Part shown: positions 9,128 through 17,488 of the stretch, in pieces
Position numbering within the stretch: position 1 is the first letter of the stretch
Layout of the letters: every line of letters starts with the position of its first letter
Assembly (NCBI GenBank): GCA_937916395.1
Contig: CALFTN010000033.1
Location: 1 to 64,000, forward strand
Reading direction: 5' to 3'
DNA length: 64,000 nucleotides
Source: an uncultured Clostridia bacterium
GTDB lineage: Bacteria; Bacillota; Clostridia; Oscillospirales; Acutalibacteraceae
Program-made: the position numbers and the translations under genes
Notes under the pieces: model-generated
The model's database searches: none
Told to the model about the DNA's origin: nothing
Seen by the model: the letters and a program-made list of their open reading frames with translations, nothing else

Positions 9128-10360
9128 TTAAATTTTCTCACCACACGCTAAAAAATTCATTATTCGTTTTAAAGAAGTGTAAAATGTGAGTTTTTTTACT
9201 TCTTCACTTGCTAACAGTGGCACTTCTAAAAGCGTTTTACCATCAAGAGTAAACGCTACACTACCCAACTTCTGATTTTCAGCAACCGGTGCTTCTACAT
9301 CCTTTGCTAAAGTGACGGTTTGTTCAATTTTTTCTGCTTCACCTTTTTTTATTAACAGCTTTGTGTTTTCTTTTACATAGGGCTTAACGCCATCACTTTC
9401 GCCACCCAAAATTTCTACCATATTAAATGCTTCTTCATCAATTTCTAAATTGATAAGCTCGTAATTTGAAAAGCCGTAATTCAGCATTGCCTTTGCTGTT
9501 TCAAAGCGTTCGTTACTGTTAGCACTACCCATAACAACAGCTACTAAATGTAAATCGTCACGTTTTGCAGAAGCTGAAACACAGCACCCTGCTTTATTTG
9601 TTGTGCCGGTTTTTATACCAGTTGTACCACTATAAAAGCGAACAAGCTTATTGGTGTTAACAAGCTCTGTTTCTCCATTTCTTAAAGAATCCATCCATAC
9701 AGTTGTGTAGTCAGTAATTAAATCGTGTTTCATAAGCTGAGTTGACATAATGCCAATATCTCTTGCTGTGGTTAAATGGTTCTCTGCTGTATCATCAAGA
9801 CCTGTTGCGTTTTCAAAATGGGTGTTTTTCATTCCAAGTTCTTTTGCTCTTTCGTTCATTAAAGAAATAAATGCTTCTTCACTGCCTGAAATATATTCAC
9901 CCAAAAGTGTAGCAGCATCGTTAGCACTACCTATTACAGTGGCTTTTAACAAATCATTTACGCTCATTTCTTCATTAGGCTCAAGCCATATTTGTGAGCC
10001 ACCTTTTTTAGACGCATTTTCAGAACACACAACAATATCGGTAAGAGAAATTTTACCACTCTGAATTGCTTCCATTACGAGAAGCATTGTCATTATTTTT
10101 GTAACAGATGCTGGGAATAATTTTTCATCGGCGTTATATTCTAAGAGCACTTCCCCTGTTGTTACATCCATTAAAACAGCCGATTTTGCTTTGATTTCTA
10201 TTGGTAAATTTTGTTTTGCTTTTTCATTTTTAGAAGTGGTTGTTGCATTAAAAACTGGCGTGACCTCTTCATTCTCTTTTGTAACAGTTTTTGCGTTTGC
10301 AGTTATTATTAATTGAAATATAAAAATTGTTGATAAAAATAAAGAAAAGCATTTTTGCAT
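9128..10360 (-). CDS. D-alanyl-D-alanine carboxypeptidase (PBP5/DacF type)
   Basis: Exported low-molecular-mass penicillin-binding protein that trims the terminal D-Ala of peptidoglycan stem peptides. It has an N-terminal signal segment with a probable cleavage near TANA-K, then the S11 peptidase motifs SVTK, SAN and KTG (88-91, 148-150 and 253-255, numbered from the alternative GTG) and a PBP5-type C-terminal domain from about 300. I use ATG at 10360, 8 bases after AAAGGAG; the alternative GTG at 10369 overlaps that site. 410 residues. Monocistronic in appearance. A sporulation role is possible but not shown. Confidence 0.93.
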   Translation of the reverse strand: MQKCFSLFLSTIFIFQLIITANAKTVTKENEEVTPVFNATTTSKNEKAKQNLPIEIKAKSAVLMDVTTGEVLLEYNADEKLFPASVTKIMTMLLVMEAIQSGKISLTDIVVCSENASKKGGSQIWLEPNEEMSVNDLLKATVIGSANDAATLLGEYISGSEEAFISLMNERAKELGMKNTHFENATGLDDTAENHLTTARDIGIMSTQLMKHDLITDYTTVWMDSLRNGETELVNTNKLVRFYSGTTGIKTGTTNKAGCCVSASAKRDDLHLVAVVMGSANSNERFETAKAMLNYGFSNYELINLEIDEEAFNMVEILGGESDGVKPYVKENTKLLIKKGEAEKIEQTVTLAKDVEAPVAENQKLGSVAFTLDGKTLLEVPLLASEEVKKLTFYTSLKRIMNFLACGEKI

Positions 10361-10413
10361 AAAGTTCACTCCTTTTTTTATAATAATTTATGTGAGTGAA
10401 TAAGAAAAAATGC

Positions 10414-10441
10414 TTTTAGGTATTAGATTTTAGGTGTTGGG
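10414..10441. repeat. Degenerate heptad repeat (4 units)
   Basis: Four 7-bp units of the form TTTTAGG/TATTAGA/TGTTGGG in series, upstream of the carboxypeptidase gene. Related in period, not in sequence, to the heptads at 22501 and 27265. Confidence 0.5.
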
Positions 10442-10468
10442 CAAATGAAACAATAAATTATATGCTAC

Positions 10469-10812
10469 AAAACGCCTCTCTTCGAAGAGAGGGGGACTAT
10501 TCATTCCATAAAACTGTTGATATTGTTATGTTTTCAGGCGATAATATATTTTGAATTACAATAAATTAAATCGGAATGGTGGAGAGTTCTTCGCCTTGCA
10601 GTTAGTTCTTTGGTACAGTTGGTCGGTGAATATATAAATTAAAAATCATCGATATACCGTCGAACTGCATTTTTTCAATTAACTCGTGTCGAAGAACTCT
10701 CCACCACCCAAGGAACATTATTATTTCAATAAGTTTTGACTCGCTTGAAAATGCATTAAAGTAAGCAACTACACGGGTTGGTGGTCCCCCTCTCTTCGAA
10801 GAGAGGCGTTTT
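10469..10812. mobile_element. Segment bounded by 29-bp perfect inverted repeats (MITE-like)
   Basis: Bases 10469-10497 are the exact reverse complement of 10784-10812. Each arm contains an 18-bp palindrome centred on TTCGAA. The 344-bp segment has no convincing reading frame and holds a second inverted repeat (10577-10706). The right arm is also the left end of composite element copy 2. This region fills most of the gene-free gap 10361-10957. Mobility is inferred only from structure. Confidence 0.55.
10577..10706. repeat. 130-bp foldback with 17-bp perfect inverted ends
   Basis: TGGTGGAGAGTTCTTCG (10577-10593) is exactly inverted at 10690-10706. Inside, GCAGTT/AACTGC and a CGGT..ATAT/ATAT..ACCG pair continue the fold, so the whole element could form one long hairpin as DNA or RNA. 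Confidence 0.65.
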
Positions 10813-10946
10813 ATAAAAACAACTACATTCTTTCATTTAAAGTCACAGACTAAAAAAGATAGAATGTAGTTTTTTATTCATATTAAATTATAATCAAGCC
10901 GTAAGGCTTCCTTAACTCAGCATTTTGCACTCAGCACTCATCACTT
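10783..10946. repeat. Composite intergenic element, copy 2
   Basis: Same order as copy 1: palindrome, TATAAAAACAAC, hairpin (10821-10871), AT linker ending AATTATAATC, mini-hairpin AAGCC-gtaa-GGCTT (10896-10909), then heptads at 10912-10946 such as AGCACTC. The mini-hairpin arms and the heptad sequence both differ from copy 1, while layout and linker are kept. Confidence 0.75.
10821..10871. terminator. Terminator-like hairpin downstream of prmA
   Basis: 11-bp perfect stem AACTACATTCT/AGAATGTAGTT with a 29-base loop that itself contains AGTC-aca-GACT. T tract on the plus side and A-rich flank on the other, so it may act in both directions. It is the first hairpin after the prmA stop (minus strand). 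Confidence 0.55.
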
Positions 10947-10957
10947 AAGCGTAGCGA

Positions 10958-11875
10958 CTAACGCATCACAAGACAATTCCACCCACCCTGCTCATACCTT
11001 TCAACAATGGTAAATCCATTAGCTTCAAGACAAGCAATTACTTCATCGGCACGTGTGTCTATAATACCTGAAGCAATAAAAACACCGTCAGGTGCCATAT
11101 ATTTTCTCACATTTGGGGCAAACATCATAATTACATCTGCCACAATATTTGCTACAACTACCGAATATTTACCCTTAACGTTTTCGTCAAGGTCGCCACA
11201 TACGAATGTGAGCTCCGGCTCTTTAAAGTTATTCATTAAGCCATTTTCTTTTGCAGTTTTAACTGCAAGTGGGTCAATATCTACACCAAATGCACTTTTT
11301 GCACCTAAGAGAAGTGAAGAAATAGCTAAAATACCACTACCGCAACCCATATCTAAAACTGTGTCGCCGTCTTTAACGATTTTATCAAGCGTTTCAAGGC
11401 AAAGGCGTGTTGTATCGTGAGCACCAGTGCCAAACGCAGCACCAGGCTCAATATTTAAAACAACTCTGTTTTCGGCATCATAGTTTTCTTCCCAAACAGG
11501 TCTTACAAAAAGTCTTTCACCTATTTTAAGTGGTTTAAAATACTTTTTCCAGTTATTAAGCCAATCTTCCTCTTTACAGGCAGAAGTATCTATTGTGTAA
11601 GGGATTTTTTCTGCATCTAATCTTTGTGATACAAAAGATATTGCTTCTTTTGGGTTATCATTTTCGCCTATGTAGATATGAATAATTGATTTTGTTCTGT
11701 CTTTTTTAAGAAGGTCTTCGTCAATTAAATCTATGTGAGCAATGTCCCAAGCCTCTTCTTCCAAAGTACTGTAATCCTCTGTATAAATTCCGTAAGGCAC
11801 TGCCATTACTGCAATATTATTTGCTCTTTCAGTATCCTCAGAATTAACTGATATTTTTATTTCTTGCCATTCCAT
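10958..11875 (-). CDS. prmA: Ribosomal protein L11 methyltransferase
   Basis: SAM-dependent methyltransferase that trimethylates ribosomal protein L11. 305 residues. N-terminal substrate-recognition domain about 1-95, linker, then the class I fold with FGTGAHDTT near 149, the SAM loop DMGCGSG near 174, and NIVADV in place of the N-x-x-x motif IV. Only 10 bp separate it from the upstream yhaM gene, and GGGTGAG before the ATG is a plausible ribosome site. Probably one operon with tcdA and yhaM. Confidence 0.95.
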   Translation of the reverse strand: MEWQEIKISVNSEDTERANNIAVMAVPYGIYTEDYSTLEEEAWDIAHIDLIDEDLLKKDRTKSIIHIYIGENDNPKEAISFVSQRLDAEKIPYTIDTSACKEEDWLNNWKKYFKPLKIGERLFVRPVWEENYDAENRVVLNIEPGAAFGTGAHDTTRLCLETLDKIVKDGDTVLDMGCGSGILAISSLLLGAKSAFGVDIDPLAVKTAKENGLMNNFKEPELTFVCGDLDENVKGKYSVVVANIVADVIMMFAPNVRKYMAPDGVFIASGIIDTRADEVIACLEANGFTIVERYEQGGWNCLVMR

Positions 11876-11885
11876 ATATCAAAAC

Positions 11886-12857
11886 TCACCCTATTAAATC
11901 TGCTTTTGGTTCAACCTGTGTTCTGCCGTGGTTAAACATTTTTCTGTTATCAAGCATCCAGAGTCTGCCTGTGAATTCACCAGATTTCACACCGCCGACT
12001 GCTTCTGCCATTTCATACATATTGGCATCAAAAAGGTCAAGCTGTGAAAGAATTTCTGCTTCAATAAAGGATGGTCTTACTGCTGCACCAAACTCTAATT
12101 TACCGTGGTGAGAAATGAGCATGTGCTGTAAAAGAACCTTTGTAGCTTCTGAAATTCCTAGTTCATCACACTTTCTGCCTACCTCTTCACTGCCCATTAC
12201 AAGATGCCCCAAAAGCATACCGCTTACTGTATGACCATCTACAAGACCTGTGTTGCTTACGGTATATTCCTTAAGCTTTGCAATATCGTGAAGAATTGCA
12301 CCTGAAAGAAGTAAATCTTTATCGATTGATGGATAAATAGAGCAAACGCTCTCAGCTAAACGAACTATTGAAAGTGTGTGGTAAAGAAGTCCACCAGCCA
12401 TTGCATGATGAAGCTTTTCTGCTGCTGGGAAGAAAAGCAATTGTTCTTTGTGCTCTTCTAATATTGCCGTTACTACTCTTTTTAATTCTTCATCACTAAA
12501 TGAAGCTACCAAAGACATAATTACGCCATACATTTCTTCACCTGTAATATCAGCTGATTTTACAAAGTCTGAAACTGACACATTGTCGCCTTCAACGACA
12601 TTTCTAATTCTTTGGACTATAAGTTGGTCTTTACCATTATACTCTTGTAATGTACCTCTAACCTTAACCAAAGTATTCACTTCTGGTTTTTCAACCGATT
12701 CATCATACCCCCATAATTTTGCAATAATTTCATCATCTTTGTCTGCTAAAACCATATCCAAGTACATTGAACCATTTTTTGCATTTTTCTTTTCACAATT
12801 CTTTACAAGTACAAAACCCTCGACTGCCAAAGAATTATCAATTTTGGTAAAATTCAT
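11886..12857 (-). CDS. yhaM: 3'-5' exoribonuclease YhaM-type (OB fold plus HD domain)
   Basis: 323 residues: an OB-fold nucleic-acid-binding domain about 10-90, then an HD phosphohydrolase domain with His160, the His190-Asp191 pair (AILHDIAK) and later His residues near ISHHGK. This architecture matches Firmicute YhaM, which degrades RNA or single-stranded DNA from the 3' end. ATG with AGGAG 8 bases upstream. Sits 20 bp after tcdA. Confidence 0.88.
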   Translation of the reverse strand: MNFTKIDNSLAVEGFVLVKNCEKKNAKNGSMYLDMVLADKDDEIIAKLWGYDESVEKPEVNTLVKVRGTLQEYNGKDQLIVQRIRNVVEGDNVSVSDFVKSADITGEEMYGVIMSLVASFSDEELKRVVTAILEEHKEQLLFFPAAEKLHHAMAGGLLYHTLSIVRLAESVCSIYPSIDKDLLLSGAILHDIAKLKEYTVSNTGLVDGHTVSGMLLGHLVMGSEEVGRKCDELGISEATKVLLQHMLISHHGKLEFGAAVRPSFIEAEILSQLDLFDANMYEMAEAVGGVKSGEFTGRLWMLDNRKMFNHGRTQVEPKADLIG

Positions 12858-12877
12858 TTTCTTAACTCCTAAATATA

Positions 12878-13567
12878 TTATTTAATTTCTAAAATATCCT
12901 GTACTACTTTTGATGCTATTAAAACACCTGCTGAAACAGGTACAAAAGTTGAAGATGCTGGTGTTCTGTCACCATCAAGATTTTGTGGTTCTTCTTTTGA
13001 ATAAACTACTGTCAGGTGGTTTATTCCCTTGTTTCTTAACTCTCTTCTTATGACCCTTGCAAGTGGGCACACACTTGTTTTATTTATGTCCGCAATTTCA
13101 AGCATTTCTGGGTGGATTTTGTTACCTGTACCCATTGAAGAAATTATTTTAACATTTTCTTTCTCAGCTCTTTTTATAAGCTCTAATTTTGCAGTTACAT
13201 TGTCTATAGCATCTACAATATAATCATATTCTGAAAGATTTATTTGGTCAGCAGTTTCAGGAAGATAAAACAAATCGTGCTTAATTAATTTTATATTTGG
13301 ATTTATTTCAACAAGACGTTTTTCACAAGCATCTGTCTTTTTCATTCCTATCGTGCTCTCAGTTGCGATAAGCTGACGATTGATATTTGTTATATCAACT
13401 GTGTCTTTATCCACAAGACCTAAAGTGCCAATGCCACTTCGTGCAAGTGCTTCGCATACTGCACCACCGACACCGCCCAAGCCAAAAACAATGACTTTTG
13501 TGTTTTCTAATTTTTCTTGATTATCTGTACCAAAAATTCGTGCAGAACGTGAAAAACGTTCGTCCAT
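12878..13567 (-). CDS. tcdA: tRNA threonylcarbamoyladenosine dehydratase (TcdA/CsdL, ThiF-like)
   Basis: E1-like ATP-dependent enzyme that cyclises t6A37 in tRNA. 229 residues from ATG 13567. The nucleotide-binding loop is GLGGVGG, followed by the ThiF-type DxxNxxRQ pattern (DITNINRQ) and a catalytic-cysteine region TSVCPLARV. Starting at the upstream ATG (13606) would place the start 5 bases after the -10 box, so ATG 13567 with GGAG 9 bases ahead is chosen. Leads an operon with yhaM and prmA. Confidence 0.9.
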   Translation of the reverse strand: MDERFSRSARIFGTDNQEKLENTKVIVFGLGGVGGAVCEALARSGIGTLGLVDKDTVDITNINRQLIATESTIGMKKTDACEKRLVEINPNIKLIKHDLFYLPETADQINLSEYDYIVDAIDNVTAKLELIKRAEKENVKIISSMGTGNKIHPEMLEIADINKTSVCPLARVIRRELRNKGINHLTVVYSKEEPQNLDGDRTPASSTFVPVSAGVLIASKVVQDILEIK

Positions 13568-13610
13568 TGTTTTCGCTCCTTTCAAAATTGATATTTTATA
13601 TATCATAATA

Positions 13611-13638
13611 ATTATATAAAATTAAGATTTTTTGTCAA
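13611..13638 (-). promoter_or_regulatory. Promoter of tcdA-yhaM-prmA
   Basis: Minus strand consensus -35 TTGACA (13633-13638), 16-bp spacer, -10 TATAAT (13611-13616). It decides the tcdA start. Confidence 0.8.
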
Positions 13639-13660
13639 CAATAAATCCAGGTGATAGCAA

Positions 13661-15262
13661 ATGAAAAAAAGAATAATATCTTTAACACTTATTCTGGCAT
13701 TAACTTTTTCATCTTTAAGCGCGAGGATATATTTATTGGGTGTAAAAAATATTCACTCTGTAAGCACTACAAACACACTGAAAACCAACACTATAGCTAT
13801 AAGCCGTGGCAATGTTTACGACACTAATTTAAAAAGAATAACAAACGATAAAGAAAAATTTATAGCCTGTATTAAACCAACTGCAAAAAGCTTTGTAGAA
13901 ATCGAAAGATTACTGAATAAAACTGAAGTTGAAAAAGAATTAAAAAAAGGACATTTAGTTACAACTACTGTACCAGCTTCAGATTATTTTGAGATTAGTA
14001 ACGACATTTTAACGCTCACTACTTATGAGCGCTACGACGGAAACTCACTCTCTCATATATTAGGATATTGCAAAAACAACAAGGGTGAATATGGCATTGA
14101 GAAATATTATGATTCGGTTCTGGCTAGTGCTAGTGGCTCACTCAGCTTAAAATATCATTGTGACGCATTGGGAAGAGTGTTAAACGGCGAAGCTGTTGAG
14201 GTTTATAAAGACAATTATAATAACAACAAGGGTATTGTGCTCACGATAGACAAAGACATCCAGAAAATATTAGAAAATGCTTTGGTAAACAATAATATCG
14301 ACATTGGTTGTGGAATTGTTTTAAATGCAATGACAAGCGAAATATTGGCGTGTGCATCAACTCCTGCAATAGACAGAAGCAATCTTGAAAACACCTTAAG
14401 AAATGAAGATTCACCATTTATTAACAGAGCATTTTCTGCATATAGCGTAGGTTCTGTTTTTAAAATTGTTACTGCTGCAAGTGCTTTAGAAAATGGTGTA
14501 AGTAATTTGATTTATGAATGTAACGGCAGTATTACAAAAAGCGATAACACGTTTAACTGCAACAAAAAAACTGGTCATGGCGAAATGGATTTAAAAAGCG
14601 CCATCACCTACTCTTGTAACCCATTTTTTATTGAATTAAGCTGTAACGTTGGTGGTGAAAAGCTATTAAAAACTGCTGAGAGCTTAGGTTTTAACAAGTC
14701 TACAGATTTTGGTAATGGCTATTTTACAGATAAAGGCAATCTTCCAAAACCAGAAGAACTCAACAGCAATGCTTCAATTGGTAATTTAGGCTTCGGACAA
14801 GGCTCTTTACTTGCCACACCCTTACAGATTGCAAATTGTTATGCTACCGTTGCCAATGGTGGTTTTTTTAATGAACCAACTTTAATTAAGGGGTATATTG
14901 ATGAAAACAAAAAATTTAAAAGTGTAAACAGGCAAACAAGCAAAAATGTTTTAAAAACTGAAACTTGTGAAACACTAAAGAAATATCTTTTAAACGTTGT
15001 TTCAACTGGTACTGGTAAGCCTGCTTTCACTTCACTTTTTCTCTCGTGTGGTAAAACTGCAACTGCTGAAAGTGGTCAGTATGATAAAAATGGATTGGAA
15101 ATTTCACATTCATGGTATGTTGGCTTTTTTCCATATGAAAAACCAGAATATGTAGTTTGTGTAATGAAAGAAAACGGCATTTCTGGTAGTAGCGATTGTG
15201 CACCGGTTTTTAAGGAGGTTGCAGAAAATATTTTTATTTTAGAAAGATTACGAAATAACTAA
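13661..15262 (+). CDS. Penicillin-binding protein, transpeptidase (class B-like)
   Basis: 533 residues with an N-terminal membrane anchor (about 4-27), a short dimerisation-type region and a transpeptidase domain from about 190. Active-site motifs are SVFK (265-268) and SCN (318-320). The third box reads KTATAES (465-471) where KTG or KSG is normal. It resembles the PbpA/FtsI group that cross-links peptidoglycan outside the cytoplasmic membrane. Transcribed alone, divergent from tcdA. ATG with AGGTGATAG upstream. Its TAA stop abuts a heptad array. Confidence 0.88.
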   Translation: MKKRIISLTLILALTFSSLSARIYLLGVKNIHSVSTTNTLKTNTIAISRGNVYDTNLKRITNDKEKFIACIKPTAKSFVEIERLLNKTEVEKELKKGHLVTTTVPASDYFEISNDILTLTTYERYDGNSLSHILGYCKNNKGEYGIEKYYDSVLASASGSLSLKYHCDALGRVLNGEAVEVYKDNYNNNKGIVLTIDKDIQKILENALVNNNIDIGCGIVLNAMTSEILACASTPAIDRSNLENTLRNEDSPFINRAFSAYSVGSVFKIVTAASALENGVSNLIYECNGSITKSDNTFNCNKKTGHGEMDLKSAITYSCNPFFIELSCNVGGEKLLKTAESLGFNKSTDFGNGYFTDKGNLPKPEELNSNASIGNLGFGQGSLLATPLQIANCYATVANGGFFNEPTLIKGYIDENKKFKSVNRQTSKNVLKTETCETLKKYLLNVVSTGTGKPAFTSLFLSCGKTATAESGQYDKNGLEISHSWYVGFFPYEKPEYVVCVMKENGISGSSDCAPVFKEVAENIFILERLRNN

Positions 15263-15265
15263 TTC

Positions 15266-15499
15266 AATTCGGAATGCGTAATGCGTAATTCGGAATTATC
15301 GGAAGGCTTCGCCTTGATTATAATTTAATATGAATAACAAAAACTACATTCTATCATTTTAACTTTAAATGATAGAATGTAGTTGCTTTTATAATATTAT
15401 AATGCCAACGCAGTTCCGAAATTATTCTCTATTCATTATTAACTCTTATCTTGAGCGAAGCGAATATAATTCCGAATTACGCATTACGCATTCCGAATT
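15266..15499. repeat. Composite element copy 3 with 34-bp inverted ends
   Basis: Bases 15266-15299 are the exact reverse complement of 15466-15499. Each arm is a run of heptads (GCGTAAT, TCGGAAT). Between them, read on the minus strand, are the hairpin (15342-15384), the AATTATAATC linker and the mini-hairpin AAGGC-gaa-GCCTT (15303-15315). It fills the gap between two convergent genes and touches both stop codons. Confidence 0.75.
15342..15384. terminator. Bidirectional terminator hairpin between convergent genes
   Basis: 18-bp perfect stem AACTACATTCTATCATTT (15342-15359) with 15367-15384 and a 7-base loop. Poly-A before gives poly-T on the minus strand; GCTTTT follows on the plus strand. 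Confidence 0.7.
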
Positions 15500-16751
15500 A
15501 ATTGAGTTGTAAAACTCTTTCTGCTCCCAGCATTACACCAATTTTTGCGCTGTGGAAGTTAAGTCCACCCTGAAGCCACACGGCGAATGGTTCACGTAAA
15601 GGGGCATCTGCAGAAAGTTCGATTGAAGAACCATTTGTAAAAGCACCTGCTGCCATAATAACATCGCTGTCATAACCCGGCATTGCCCAAGGTTCTGGAA
15701 CAACGAAGCTGTCTATAGCAGAACCACTTTGTAACCCTTGGCAGAAAGCAACAAGCTTTTCTGGTGTTTCGAGCTTAATGCTCTGGATAATATCTGCCCT
15801 TGTTTCATTTGGTTTTGGTGAAACCTCATACCCCATTTCTTCAAATAATGAAGCTGTGAAAACAGCTGTTTTGAGTGCCTCACCTGTTACGTGTGGTGCT
15901 GAAAAGAGACCCATAAAAATATCTCTTGTATTGCCAAGAGTAGCACCAACCTCACGGCCTATACCAGGTGTTGTCATTCTGTATGAGCAAAGCTCAACTA
16001 AATCTTTTTTACCTGCTATGTAGCCACCACATTTTGCAATACCGCCACCTGGGTTTTTAATTAATGAGCCAGCAAAAATATCAACACCGATTTCTCCTGG
16101 CATAGCTTTTTCTGTAAACTCACCATAGCAGTTATCAAGTATAGTAATCGCTTTGCTGTTCGCCTTTGTTATATCTACAATTTTTTTTATTTCATTTGAA
16201 GTTAAAGTTGGTCTTAAAGAATAACCACGTGAACGTTGAATATATACAGCTTTATAATTTTCTTTTATGAGTTTTTCTTCTAAACCGTTAAAATCAACTG
16301 TACCATCAGGTAACAAATCAAGAATTTCAAACTCAATACCAAAGTCTTTTAATGAGCCCATCCCTTCACCTGTAAGACCAATTACAGAGTGAATTGTATC
16401 ATAAGGTACACCAGTTGCAGAAAGAACCTTATCACCTGGTCTTAACACTCCGAAAAGCATTACTGCAAGAGTGTGTGTACCGCTTGCAAAGCTATGTCTG
16501 ATGAGTGCATCCTCTGCACCAAAAATTTCGGCTGTTACTTCGTCTAAAACATCGCGTCCTCTGTCGCCATAACCATAACCGGTTGAAGCTACAAAATGTG
16601 ATTCACAAACACCGTGATTTATAAATGCTTTAAGTACTCTTTGTTGATTATATTCTGTTATTTCGTCAATCACTTCAAATTGCTCTTTCGCTTTTTTTAA
16701 AGCAATTTTTGAAAGGTTATCTGTCTTTTCGCTGAATTCAAAAAAACTCAT
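15498..16751 (-). CDS. Methionine gamma-lyase family protein (YnbB-like PLP enzyme)
   Basis: 417-residue fold-type I PLP protein of the family annotated as aluminium resistance or methionine gamma-lyase-like (YnbB). Asp206 (LDN) and the Schiff-base lysine Lys232 in SLIKNPGG are visible, as is the glycine-rich GVPYDTIHSV region. The true substrate is not established for this family. ATG with GGAG upstream. One base before it ends the acetyltransferase gene, so it is co-transcribed with galK. Confidence 0.88.
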   Translation of the reverse strand: MSFFEFSEKTDNLSKIALKKAKEQFEVIDEITEYNQQRVLKAFINHGVCESHFVASTGYGYGDRGRDVLDEVTAEIFGAEDALIRHSFASGTHTLAVMLFGVLRPGDKVLSATGVPYDTIHSVIGLTGEGMGSLKDFGIEFEILDLLPDGTVDFNGLEEKLIKENYKAVYIQRSRGYSLRPTLTSNEIKKIVDITKANSKAITILDNCYGEFTEKAMPGEIGVDIFAGSLIKNPGGGIAKCGGYIAGKKDLVELCSYRMTTPGIGREVGATLGNTRDIFMGLFSAPHVTGEALKTAVFTASLFEEMGYEVSPKPNETRADIIQSIKLETPEKLVAFCQGLQSGSAIDSFVVPEPWAMPGYDSDVIMAAGAFTNGSSIELSADAPLREPFAVWLQGGLNFHSAKIGVMLGAERVLQLN

Positions 16752-16752
16752 T

Positions 16753-17487
16753 TTAAAACTCCGTTTCTAAATAGGTACACCCTACTTTTTGAAATCCTAA
16801 TTTAATATAAAATTCTTCGAGTGATTCTTCACACCAAAGATAAATTTCTGTTACATTACATTTTTTCAACTCTTTAATGAGTTTATATATAGTTGCTTTT
16901 GAAAATCCTTTGCTTCTGAATTCACCTGATGTAAAAACACCTGATATTATTGCAATGTTTTTATAAATCATTGGTGCAGTAGCAACTGAAAGCAAATTTT
17001 CACCTTTTGTTAATGCAACTGCTATTGCATCGCTGTTTACAATTTTCTTAGAAAAGTCACAATACCAATTATCAAAATCAACTTGTGAATCTGAAAAAAG
17101 TAGAGAATGAAGCTTTTTATATTGGCTGACTGTTGAACGACTGTCTAAAACTAAAAAATCAAAGCAACTGTCTGACACTTCGTTACCACAATACTTAAAA
17201 AGTGAATAGTTCTTTGCTGATTCACTCAAAGGTACATTTGATACTAAAGAATTGTAACCAAAAAAGTTCAAAAACTCTTTTAATTCATAGAAATCTGTCT
17301 GCTCTTTAGCAATCAATGTTAAATTACCATCTACAGAAGACAAAAGTGCTGTTGTGTTACCATCTTCATCAACTTGCTTCCAAGCGTTATCGCTACCCGA
17401 TTTATATTTATAAGCCACAAAAATACGAGGGATTAACGGTGTTTTATCACCGTTAAATTCCTCGAATTTTACAATTTCTTTAATCAT
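16753..17487 (-). CDS. GNAT-family N-acetyltransferase
   Basis: 244 residues. The C-terminal half carries the GNAT core: a beta strand IAIISGVFT, the acetyl-CoA loop FRSKGFSKATI, and EFYIKLGFQKVG near the end. The N-terminal half is unlike any family I recognise. ATG 17487 is one base after the galK stop; the in-frame GTG at 17505 lies inside galK and is less likely. Acceptor substrate unknown. Confidence 0.75.
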   Translation of the reverse strand: MIKEIVKFEEFNGDKTPLIPRIFVAYKYKSGSDNAWKQVDEDGNTTALLSSVDGNLTLIAKEQTDFYELKEFLNFFGYNSLVSNVPLSESAKNYSLFKYCGNEVSDSCFDFLVLDSRSTVSQYKKLHSLLFSDSQVDFDNWYCDFSKKIVNSDAIAVALTKGENLLSVATAPMIYKNIAIISGVFTSGEFRSKGFSKATIYKLIKELKKCNVTEIYLWCEESLEEFYIKLGFQKVGCTYLETEF

Positions 17488-17488
17488 T

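Noticed and set aside
10361..10957. Small gene in the 600-bp gap
   Set aside because: No frame has a ribosome site or protein-like composition; the gap is explained by repeats and hairpins.
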